From: Adiantum capillus-veneris
Lineage: Eukaryota > Streptophyta > Polypodiopsida > Polypodiales > Pteridaceae
DNA: 64,000 bases
Reading direction: 5' to 3'
NCBI GenBank assembly: GCA_014529385.2
Contig: CM043949.1
Location: 143,353,858 to 143,417,857, forward strand
In this document: piece by piece, positions 16,741-24,708 of the stretch
Position numbering within the stretch: the stretch's first letter is position 1
How the letters are laid out: each line of letters starts with the position of its first letter
Program-made: the position numbers and the translations under genes
The notes under the pieces: model-generated
Told to the model about the DNA's origin: nothing
Databases searched by the model: none
Seen by the model: only the letters and a program-made list of their open reading frames with translations

Positions 16741-17401
16741 GGAGGGTGTAGCTAGCATAAAGGGGGGGAGCCATAAGCAAGAGCACTATGCTATAGCTTG
16801 AGAAGCCAAGCTCAACCTCTCTAGAAGGAGCTCTTGAGTGGAAGCTCATTGTCTTATGCATGTGCATGTGTTGTAATAGGGGATTAGCAAGGGAAATCTA
16901 TGCCATTGTAAGAGAGAGAGTGATCATTCAATTGAGAGTAGGAAATCTATCATTTCTCCTACTAGTGTAAGCCCGACATTCGCTGAATCAAGGAGGGTGG
17001 ATTTGGACTAAGCTTGGATACTTTGTCTCCCTTCCAACGTGAAGTAATGGACAACAATGATGCGTAAGTATCTTGGTGTTTTTTTTGTTAAGTTCTTGAT
17101 AGCTTGTCTCTGGTGTTGTCATCAATCTAGCCATAAATCCCACATACTGTAAGAGGGCGACAGGGTGGAGAGGACTCCCCTGGCCTTAAGACAGTGATTG
17201 GGGTGGCTTTTCTTGTGATGTGTTGTGGTGAAATTTACGCAAGCTATGTTGAACAAGTACTAATCTCACTTTGCTTTGTCATGACAGATTTGTAAGAAGG
17301 TATTAATGCAACAAGCACCCCCTCCCCCTTTCTCTCTCTTTCTTAAATATATAGTTGTGTTTGCTTGATCATCACCGATACGTTTCAAAGCAGCCCGAGC
17401 A

Positions 17402-17403
<2 letters not shown>

Positions 17404-17479
<76 letters not shown>
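17404..17479. repeat. (CT)n tract in the 5' LTR
   Basis: About 38 CT units, compared with about 27 in the 3' LTR at 27080-27133. This length change explains most of the size difference between the LTRs. Confidence 0.95.
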
Positions 17480-17481
<2 letters not shown>

Positions 17482-17742
17482 TTTAGTGTGTGAGAGTATT
17501 CCATTGGTGTTAGGGTTAGTGTAAATTCCTTGCTTGTTTGTGGGTTGCTCTAACGATTCTCCTCTTTTGCGTCCTAGTTCGCTCTTAAACTAGGTGGTGC
17601 CCCTTGTGTAGTTGGGATTTGGTGGTGGGTTTGTTGTTTTGGTTTGTGTTGTGTTGTGCCCCAGCCCCATTGAGCAGCACGGGAGCCTTGAAGGGTGTCT
17701 AGAGGCCACTCTTCTTGTTGCCCGCCCCGGACCGCCTCAAAT

Positions 17743-17760
17743 TGGTGCCCCCACTGAGGA
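17743..17760 (+). promoter_or_regulatory. Gypsy primer-binding site
   Basis: TGGTGCCCCCACTGAGGA begins 3 bases after the LTR end. It has the TGG expected to pair with a tRNA CCA end. I cannot name the tRNA from memory; it is not the common initiator-Met site. Confidence 0.7.
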
Positions 17761-17813
17761 CGGCTTGTGTATTTTTGTGTAGAATCAACCTTTAGCATAG
17801 TCAAGTAGTTTGC

Positions 17814-18026
17814 ATGAATCACGAAGCTTTGTATGATCCTTTCATTCCCATTGCAAGGCAAAAGGTACACATAATTGTTAGTACTAAGTTGCAATTTCAA
17901 CGTGTCATTCGTAGAATTTTAGGTCCTCTTAGGTTGGCCGAGATAAACGCTTCAGTAAATCCTTTTATTTTGCCTCTCATTAGGTACGACCTTAGTTTGG
18001 ACGTCTATATTTTTGTTTTGTTTTAA
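17814..18026 (+). CDS. Gypsy accessory frame A1, unknown function
   Basis: A 70-residue frame from ATG 17814, the first after the primer-binding site. It is related to the next frame: its last 54 residues align with A2 without gaps at about 24 identities, including SxNPxILPLIxY and DVxxFxLF near the C-terminus. There is no signal peptide, zinc motif or recognised domain. It is rich in Ile, Leu and Arg and ends with a hydrophobic run. It could be a small protein in its own right or an exon. Tat-group Ogre elements are known to carry an extra frame upstream of gag, but I cannot show that this is the same one. Confidence 0.5.
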   Translation: MNHEALYDPFIPIARQKVHIIVSTKLQFQRVIRRILGPLRLAEINASVNPFILPLIRYDLSLDVYIFVLF

Positions 18027-18047
18027 GCATTAGGACATGCATAGGCC

Positions 18048-18266
18048 ATGGATAATGGCCCAGGAATAGAGGTTTTTCCCTTTCATTTTACTCCACACAT
18101 TAGAATAAACGTTGCAATTAGTAGAAAGATCCATTTTCAACAACGAATGGTGTTCATGTTTGGTGCCCAAAGAGCAGGAGAAATTCTTGCATCACCAAAC
18201 CCTGTCATTCTACCTCTCATCAACTACCACACTTCTTTTGATGTACATGTGTTCATTTTATTTTAA
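18048..18266 (+). CDS. Gypsy accessory frame A2, paralogue of A1
   Basis: A 72-residue frame from ATG 18048, starting 21 bases after A1 stops. It shares the A1 C-terminal pattern (FGAQRAGEI, NPVILPLINY, DVHVFILF) but the N-terminus differs. Conservation of the protein pattern, with much more change at DNA level, suggests that both copies were kept under selection after duplication. No known domain is recognised. It ends 26 bases before accessory frame B1. Confidence 0.5.
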   Translation: MDNGPGIEVFPFHFTPHIRINVAISRKIHFQQRMVFMFGAQRAGEILASPNPVILPLINYHTSFDVHVFILF

Positions 18267-18292
18267 AATGAAGTGCAGCTCGGCAAAGTAGT

Positions 18293-18847
18293 GTGTATGT
18301 TTGTTTTTTCTTTGTCCAAGTTGTTACAAGAAACAAAAAAACGATCATTTGTTCTAACTGGGAATGTGTGTGCAGTGAAAGTTCAATCCTTAGAGATCTA
18401 GCTCTATTACCAATTGAGTTGCAGGAGCAAGTAGTAAGGCGTCTCCCTCATAACAAGAGGGTGGTGAAGTTAAGACGGAAGGTCCTACGCGTTGATTCCA
18501 TTTTCCTCTTGTTGTTGGGCACTAAGGAAGACCGCGCATTCATCCAACTAGTGTGTGCCCTAAGATTGGTAAATAGAGTGAAATTTGGCGTTTGGCGAGT
18601 GCATTTCACCATTGAGGAAGACTCTTCAGGAAACTTGCGACCAGAGTTCATGCTTCATAGACTCACATTTGGTGAATTTTTCCCTCATTTGCGTCTTATT
18701 AATAGTCTTCCTTTCGCTTTCATCAAAGGAGATAGGGAGCTATTCAGAGCTTGTCTTAATAAAGAGAGCATAGAGAAGATTGCAAATTTGTATAAATTCT
18801 CATCCTTCTCTACTTTCTATGACACTTTGTTCATAGAGACATTGTAA
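18293..18847 (+). CDS. Gypsy accessory frame B1, unknown function
   Basis: A 184-residue frame. The first ~25 residues may not be real, because acceptor-like sequence (TGTGTGTGCAG, ending about 18376) lies inside; the part shared with B2 begins around residue 28. Shared blocks with B2 are VRRLPH, a FIQ..CAL segment, and RLxFxEFxPxLxLINSLPF near residue 140. The shared part is mixed charged and hydrophobic, without cysteine clusters or membrane helices. It lies between the primer-binding site and gag. I do not recognise it; the leader position suggests a regulatory or RNA-binding role, but that is a guess. Confidence 0.55.
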   Translation: MYVCFFFVQVVTRNKKTIICSNWECVCSESSILRDLALLPIELQEQVVRRLPHNKRVVKLRRKVLRVDSIFLLLLGTKEDRAFIQLVCALRLVNRVKFGVWRVHFTIEEDSSGNLRPEFMLHRLTFGEFFPHLRLINSLPFAFIKGDRELFRACLNKESIEKIANLYKFSSFSTFYDTLFIETL

Positions 18848-18893
18848 ATCTCTTTATGCTTTTGAATGATTTAACCATAACCCTAAGGAGTTT

Positions 18894-19352
18894 TTGTCCA
18901 GGAATTTTGTAGCACAAGTGGAGTCTTTAAATCTTGCAAACTTGATTGGACTTGATGAGGATGTTCTTTATGAAATTGTGAGAAGGTTGCCTCACTCCGA
19001 CTGTGTGGAACTCGAAGGAAAGGGGCTCCTAGTCAATTGCTACTTTCTCACGGCCTTCGACGAGCATGAAGATCTAGTTTTTATACAAACCGCTTGTGCA
19101 TTGGGAATTGTAGAGCAAGTGCAATTTATCACTTGGGACGTGGTTGCTCTTTTGGATCCAGAAAAGGAAGTTCTAGAGATTTCTGTTTATCGCCTTAGCT
19201 TTGAAGAATTTCAACCCTTCTTAGAGCTCATCAATAGTCTACCCTTTTGTTTTGATCAAACAAATCGAGACCTTATTGAAGCTTGGATAGCTGAAGAAGA
19301 AAACCTAGAGTGGTATTTTCTCACTTCTTCATTTGCAGGCGAGTGGTTCTAG
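18894..19352 (+). CDS. Gypsy accessory frame B2, paralogue of B1
   Basis: An open frame of about 152 codons without an ATG near its start; it opens at a TTG. Directly upstream, TTTTTGTCCAG (about 18892-18902) looks like a splice acceptor, so B2 may be an exon joined to an upstream ATG. It aligns with B1 over most of its length: IVRRLPH, FIQTACAL, YRLSFEEFQPFLELINSLPF. It is more acidic than B1 (Glu/Asp-rich end). It ends 49 bases before the gag ATG at 19402. No known domain is recognised. Confidence 0.55.
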   Translation: MSRNFVAQVESLNLANLIGLDEDVLYEIVRRLPHSDCVELEGKGLLVNCYFLTAFDEHEDLVFIQTACALGIVEQVQFITWDVVALLDPEKEVLEISVYRLSFEEFQPFLELINSLPFCFDQTNRDLIEAWIAEEENLEWYFLTSSFAGEWF

Positions 19353-19401
19353 ATCTCTATTGTATCCCTTATTGTAACTCGTGTTGTAATCTTTCATAAT
19401 A

Positions 19402-22400
19402 ATGGAGAGCCAACGCCAAATGTCTGGATATCCTCTTTTCTTTGGAGAGCCTGGAGAGGATGCAGAATTATTTTTAGCAAATTTCAAGATGTCTTGCCGT
19501 ATCAAGAGGATAGTAACCGATCAAGAACGTGTAGAAATGTTTGAGGTGGTCCTTAGGAAAGATGCTAGTACTTGGTTTGACTCTTTGCCTGAGGAAGTTA
19601 AGGGGAATTACACAGAAGTTTTAAATCGTTTTAAGAGATACTTCTTTGATCCCCAAAACACTCAAAAACTATGGCAAGACATTGTTTCTCATAAGCAAAA
19701 GGACTTAGATGACTACTACTTGTACAAGCAAGAGTTTCTACGTCTTTGGGCTCTATGGATACGAAATGTTGCTAACCCTGGTGATGGTGCAGAATTTTTA
19801 AAGAAGGAGAGGTTCATAGCCGGACTCTTTCCTGACCTTAAGGTAAAAGTTGTGGCGGGAGCACCTGCTACTTTTGATGCAGCTGAAACTAGGGCTGCTG
19901 AAAAGTATAGGAAACTCAAGTGCTTAAGGGGAGAGGTTCCAATAGAAGGTCTTAGACCCAAAGGTAAGTCACAAGCATCAACATCGAGGGAGCTTCCTGA
20001 GGTAACGGCGGAAGTAATTGAGAAGTTAAACGAATCTTTAAGCAGCCTGTCAATTCACCTTGCACAAGCTGTAGGTCCAAAGGGACAAGCAAAGAAGTCT
20101 GAAGAGCGAGATCCACGACCTAGGAGAGTCTTGCAATGTTGGAATTGTGGAGAGTCTGGACATGGGATGTATAATTGTCCTTGGCCCCGTGGGGAGCCAG
20201 GGAGGCCTAACTTGAATTACCCAGTGATGAATGCAGGAGAAGGAACTGGTCAACAACCAAGGCTTCTACAAAGGCCAAATGGACCAAGACCACCTCCACA
20301 CGGGGTAGAAGGAGTTCCACCTTTGCCAGATCCAAATGTGCATGTGGTAGAGGTGACAAATTCAAATGAGGTTGACATGGAAGCCAATGGAATTAAGCGT
20401 GGCCGAGGAAAAGGTAAAGAGAAAGAAGGAGTCACATCACAGAGTGACCATGGACAAGGCAAGAAGGCAAAGGGAACCAAGGAAACCAAGAGGACTCGAC
20501 GTCGTATCAACCTCCAAGACTTCCCTCTTGGACATGGTATGGCTCCGTACAACTTGTTGGAAGACATGAGAGGTAAGGGTCCTGATATTTCATGGCCTCA
20601 ATTTCTTGCATTATGTCCACAAGTTAGGAGGGATTTAACAAGGGCAGTTAGCACTAGGAGAAAGGTAAAAGAGAGTGTGCCTGTTGTAAAAATTGCACAA
20701 GCTGAAATGAATGAGGACATTACACCGGTGCTAGACTGTTACATCAAAGGGAGATTGGTTAGGAAAGGTCTAGTGGATGGGGGTGCACAAATTTGCATCA
20801 TGACAGAGGGACTCATGCAGAAACTAGGCATGCACATCCATGAGACACCTGAAATTAGTGTCAAGATGGCAAACAATAGCAAGGCTAGGTGCGTAGGCAT
20901 TTGTAAAAATGTTTTTGTGGAGGCCTTTGGCATTAAGAAGGCAGTGGATTTCTATGTCATGTCTACCAAGGGAAATGGTTACCCATTTATCCTAGGGAGA
21001 CCATGGCTAATGAAAATGCGAGCTTTGCAGGATTGGGAGAGTGGAAAGCTAATTTGCAGGAATGACAATCACAAGAAGGTTGTCTTTGACATGAAGGAGC
21101 AACGCCAAGAGGAGCTCCAGGAAGAATCATCTCAAAGTGAGACGGAAGAAGGTTGGACCGATAGCACTTCAGAAGAAGAAAGTAGCGGCAGCATTACTGA
21201 AGAGGAGTCTTCCATCGAAGTCATGGGGGTAAGGTTTAAGCCAAGCAACCAAGAGACCTCTTGTCAAGGCTTGGAGGAGGTAGGTCCTCAAGAGAACGAA
21301 GGTGATCAAGATGAAGGGATGCTGGAAGGTATGCTATCAACAACACTTACAAAGAATGAAAGAGAGGAGTTCAAATGTGTGCTAAGGAAGTTTCCTAGGC
21401 TTTTTGCTAAAGACTACACCGATGTGCGTGGAGTAGATGCTGTTCAACACAAAATTGAGTTGAAGCCAGAGGCCACACCTAAGGCTCAGAAGCTACGAAG
21501 GCTAGGAGTCATCAAGGAGCAGGCTTTACTCAAGGAGGTAAGAAAGCTTCTAGCAGCAGGGTTCATTTATCCAGTGGAGAATTCAGAGTGGGTCTCTCCT
21601 GTTGTTGTCACTCCTAAGAAGAACGGCAAGTGGAGGGTGTGTGTGGATTACCGTCCCCTCAATGAGGCAACAAAGAGGGATCACTTTCCCCTCCCATTCC
21701 AGGATGAGATACTAAATGAGGTAGCTGGTCATGAGAAGTACACTGTGTGCGATGGTTACTCAGGTTACTTTCAAATAGGGATTGCACTGGAGGATCAATT
21801 GAAAACAACCTTTATCACTCCTTGGGGTTGTTATGCTTTTAGAGTCATGCCATTTGGTCTGACAAATGCTCCTGCAACATTCCAACGTTTCATGAATATG
21901 GTGTTTCAAGCATTCTTTGGAAAGTCAATTAGGGTGTTCATTGATGATTTCTGTATTTATAGCTCAAAATCATTGCATCTACAAAGGGTAGAAGAAGGTT
22001 TAAAGAAGCTCTACGACATGGGAGGTCAACTCAACCCCGACAAGTGCCATATAGGTGAGGATGAAGTAATCTTGCTTGGTCATAAAGTTTCTTACAAAGG
22101 CATTGAAGTGGATCCTTCGAAGGCAAAGGCTCTTATTGAGCTACCATCACCCAAGAGTCTTAAGGAGGTCATCTCATTCATTCAAAAGGTGAAGTGTATG
22201 TCACGCTTCATTCACTTAGCCTCGGAGTTACTTCACCCTTTGCAAAAGTTGACACAACAAGTAGAATTTGCATGGTCTGATGAGCTTGAAGAGTACTTTT
22301 GTAACATTAAAGTCATTTTGTCAGAGCTACCAACACTCATGCCTCCTTGTTGGGAGTACACATTCTTTGTTAGCTCTAGTGCTGGGAAAGAAACAATTGG

Positions 22401-23343
22401 TGCTGTGTTGCTACAACAAGATCCCCACAGTACAAGGATGCGACCCATCTACTTTGCTAGTAGGGTCATGAATGCTTTGGAGAGAGACTACACAGAAGCA
22501 GAACTCATGATGCTTCCTCTCATGTTTGCGGTGAGAAAGTTTAGATCCTACCTGCTACCAAAACCTTTTGTAATTCTCACTGCAGAAAATTTGTTCCCTT
22601 GGGTGTCATCTCAAATGAATCTTAGTACTAGGATCTCAAAGTGGATTATGGAGTTGCAAGAGTTTCAATACTCTTTCAAGGTAGAAGATAGTGTGCGTGC
22701 ACAATTGGCAGGGATTCTCACTTATAGGGTGCACGAAAAGGAGATTAAGGTGCCTGAAGTAAAGACCCTACCATTGCCACCACCAAAAAGTATTCCTAAT
22801 GCTTTTACTTTGTTCTTTGATGGAGCTTTTCGTCGAGCCACAGGAAAAGCAGGGGGAGGGCTAGTGTTGCTCAACCCAAGTGGAGAGGTGGTCATGAAAG
22901 AGAAGTTCAATCTACCAAGTTCATCTAGCAACAATGAAGCAGAATATGACACTCTACTTCAAGGTTTGAAGATGTGCATTGGCCAAGGGATACAACGCCT
23001 CATGGTAAAGGGAGATGCACTTCTCATTGTTAAACAGATTTTAGGCATTTGGGCATGCAAGAATGAGAGCTTACGAACAAAAGTTCATGCCATTCGTAGA
23101 TTGTTTAATCAATTTGAAGAAGTGCAACTATATCATATTCCTAGGAAACAGAATGAAGATGCTGATTTACTTGCACAACAAGCCGTTGCATGTGTAAAGA
23201 AAGAAGTGCAGGTCATCATGGTGGCGGCTGCTGTGAAGCAACCGAGGTACCAGGGATTGGAGTCATTGGCTCCCATCATTGGCTACATTTTGGAGGGTGA
23301 GTTTCCACCAGACTTCACAAAAGCTCAAAGAGGAGACTCATGA
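19402..23343 (+). CDS. Gypsy Gag-PR-RT-RNase H-aRNase H polyprotein
   Basis: A single open frame of 1313 residues. Gag domain is about residues 1-180, with a zinc knuckle C246-C249-H254-C259 (CX2CX4HX4C). The protease motif is VDGGAQ with Asp459. Reverse transcriptase has VCVDYR near 747 and the catalytic FIDDF at 846-850. The first RNase H (about 985-1075) has lost acidic residues: VSSSAG stands where TDAS is usual, and LTAENL where YTDH is usual. The second, archaeal-type RNase H keeps its acids: Asp1140 (FDGAF), Glu1179/1181 (NNEAEY), Asp1205 (KGDALL) and Asp1253/1255. The frame ends in TGA, overlapping the integrase ATG as ATGA. Proteins act in cytoplasmic virus-like particles, by family knowledge. 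Confidence 0.93.
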   Translation: MESQRQMSGYPLFFGEPGEDAELFLANFKMSCRIKRIVTDQERVEMFEVVLRKDASTWFDSLPEEVKGNYTEVLNRFKRYFFDPQNTQKLWQDIVSHKQKDLDDYYLYKQEFLRLWALWIRNVANPGDGAEFLKKERFIAGLFPDLKVKVVAGAPATFDAAETRAAEKYRKLKCLRGEVPIEGLRPKGKSQASTSRELPEVTAEVIEKLNESLSSLSIHLAQAVGPKGQAKKSEERDPRPRRVLQCWNCGESGHGMYNCPWPRGEPGRPNLNYPVMNAGEGTGQQPRLLQRPNGPRPPPHGVEGVPPLPDPNVHVVEVTNSNEVDMEANGIKRGRGKGKEKEGVTSQSDHGQGKKAKGTKETKRTRRRINLQDFPLGHGMAPYNLLEDMRGKGPDISWPQFLALCPQVRRDLTRAVSTRRKVKESVPVVKIAQAEMNEDITPVLDCYIKGRLVRKGLVDGGAQICIMTEGLMQKLGMHIHETPEISVKMANNSKARCVGICKNVFVEAFGIKKAVDFYVMSTKGNGYPFILGRPWLMKMRALQDWESGKLICRNDNHKKVVFDMKEQRQEELQEESSQSETEEGWTDSTSEEESSGSITEEESSIEVMGVRFKPSNQETSCQGLEEVGPQENEGDQDEGMLEGMLSTTLTKNEREEFKCVLRKFPRLFAKDYTDVRGVDAVQHKIELKPEATPKAQKLRRLGVIKEQALLKEVRKLLAAGFIYPVENSEWVSPVVVTPKKNGKWRVCVDYRPLNEATKRDHFPLPFQDEILNEVAGHEKYTVCDGYSGYFQIGIALEDQLKTTFITPWGCYAFRVMPFGLTNAPATFQRFMNMVFQAFFGKSIRVFIDDFCIYSSKSLHLQRVEEGLKKLYDMGGQLNPDKCHIGEDEVILLGHKVSYKGIEVDPSKAKALIELPSPKSLKEVISFIQKVKCMSRFIHLASELLHPLQKLTQQVEFAWSDELEEYFCNIKVILSELPTLMPPCWEYTFFVSSSAGKETIGAVLLQQDPHSTRMRPIYFASRVMNALERDYTEAELMMLPLMFAVRKFRSYLLPKPFVILTAENLFPWVSSQMNLSTRISKWIMELQEFQYSFKVEDSVRAQLAGILTYRVHEKEIKVPEVKTLPLPPPKSIPNAFTLFFDGAFRRATGKAGGGLVLLNPSGEVVMKEKFNLPSSSSNNEAEYDTLLQGLKMCIGQGIQRLMVKGDALLIVKQILGIWACKNESLRTKVHAIRRLFNQFEEVQLYHIPRKQNEDADLLAQQAVACVKKEVQVIMVAAAVKQPRYQGLESLAPIIGYILEGEFPPDFTKAQRGDS

Positions 23344-24680
23344 AGAAGGCAAGCGTATATCTCTTCCTAGAAGGCTCCCTCTATCAAAGAGGGAAGGATC
23401 AAGTGTGCAGACGAGTACCAACTATCAAGGAAATTCCAGCCATTCTAAAAGGCTTGCATGAAGAGGCATGTGGTGGTCATTTTGCCCAAGAATTAACTGT
23501 GAAGAAGATTTTGCTTTCGGGGTATGTTTGGCCAAGTTTGCATGTGGATGTTCAACATTGGTGTAAAAGCTGTCACACTTGTCAGATAAATGGAAATAGA
23601 AGGTTGGTGCATGGCCCGAGGCAAATAGTGCTTGCAAATGGACCCTTTGAAAAGTGGGGCATTGATGCTATGGGTCCTCTGCCTAGGACAAAAAATGGTA
23701 AACTCTACATTCTAGTGGCTGTAGACTATATGACTAGGTGGGTGGAAGCACAAAGTGTGGCAAAGGTAAATGAGAAGACAGTGAGCAAATTCGTCTACAC
23801 TCACATTTGTTGTAGATTTGGCACACCTTTGGAGATTGTTTCTGATAATGGTCCAGGGTTTAGAAAGGGATTGCTCACAGAAGTTTGTGAAGAGCTTCAC
23901 ATTCTACATCGTCATAGCACACCATACTACCCACAGTCAAATGGGTTGGTGGAGAAGGCTAATGGTGTCATTGCAGGAATCATTAGAAAGATGGTGCAAA
24001 ACAAGACAAAATTATGGGATGACTTCTTGGATGGTGCCTTGTGGGCATATCGAACCACATATAGGGAAGCCACGGAGTTCACACCATTTCACTTGGTCTA
24101 TGGTCAAGAGGCTTTACAGCCAATTGAGCTAAACATTCCAACAATGCGACTTCATGGCAAATCAGCACAAGATGATCAAGAGGTATGGATGGATCGACTT
24201 CTTACGTTAGTGGAGCTTGAGTGGAAAAGAGAAGCAGCATACGAGTGCTACAAGAGGAAAGCCACACAAGCGAAAGAAACGCACGACAAGAAACTGAAGG
24301 ACAAAGGCATCAAGGAAGGAGAGCTTGTGCTAAGGTATGACAATCGACTTGACAATCGTTTTGATGCCAAGTTTGAAACTAGATGGCAAGGGCCATACAT
24401 AGTCAAGAAGGCTTTCAATTCTAGCTACTATCAGCTTATGGACTTGAATGGTAAAGAGCTCTCCAGGAAGGTAAACGGGTATCGCTTGAAGCCCTATTTG
24501 AGTCGCCTTCTACCAAAGGATCTACCAAAGATCTGTCCAAAGGCCGCTGTCTCATGTAAGTATTGTTACATGAAGCATGAGTGTAACTCCAGTCAAAATT
24601 CTGAGGGGCCAAACAATGAAGATCTCGTCAAGGACTCTGAAGCACTCTCTTTGGAAAAGATGCTCTATGATGGTACATGA
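23340..24680 (+). CDS. Gypsy integrase
   Basis: A 446-residue frame from ATG 23340, which overlaps the preceding stop (ATGA) in the -1 frame. An HHCC zinc domain (HEEACGGHF, then CKSCHTC) precedes the catalytic core: Asp109 (IDAMGP), Asp169 (SDNGPG) and Glu205 (GLVEKAN), with exactly 35 residues between the last two. The C-terminal part has the usual GPYIV and NGYRLKPY blocks, and no chromodomain. It would insert the cDNA into the genome. Most plant gypsy elements make integrase in frame with RT, so the split here means stop-restart translation, a programmed -1 shift, or a recent indel. Confidence 0.93.
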   Translation: MKKASVYLFLEGSLYQRGKDQVCRRVPTIKEIPAILKGLHEEACGGHFAQELTVKKILLSGYVWPSLHVDVQHWCKSCHTCQINGNRRLVHGPRQIVLANGPFEKWGIDAMGPLPRTKNGKLYILVAVDYMTRWVEAQSVAKVNEKTVSKFVYTHICCRFGTPLEIVSDNGPGFRKGLLTEVCEELHILHRHSTPYYPQSNGLVEKANGVIAGIIRKMVQNKTKLWDDFLDGALWAYRTTYREATEFTPFHLVYGQEALQPIELNIPTMRLHGKSAQDDQEVWMDRLLTLVELEWKREAAYECYKRKATQAKETHDKKLKDKGIKEGELVLRYDNRLDNRFDAKFETRWQGPYIVKKAFNSSYYQLMDLNGKELSRKVNGYRLKPYLSRLLPKDLPKICPKAAVSCKYCYMKHECNSSQNSEGPNNEDLVKDSEALSLEKMLYDGT

Positions 24681-24690
24681 ATATACCATC

Positions 24691-24708
24691 ATCCAGGGGG
24701 AGGGCTAA
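24691..24708 (+). promoter_or_regulatory. Gypsy polypurine tract
   Basis: ATCCAGGGGGAGGGCTAA lies directly before the 3' LTR. The GGGGGAGGG core is the likely plus-strand primer. Confidence 0.8.

Larger units (their letters stand above)
15033..17739 (+). repeat. Gypsy 5' LTR
   Basis: This 2707-bp repeat is matched by 24709-27394. A TATA box (TATAAAA, 16734-16740) about 1.7 kb in suggests a long U3, with R starting a little downstream. Visible differences from the 3' LTR are 17070 A/G, 17112 G/A, 17374 A/G, one A in the A-rich run near 15215-15242, and a longer (CT)n tract. Small open frames inside occur identically in both LTRs and have no family resemblance. Confidence 0.95.
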
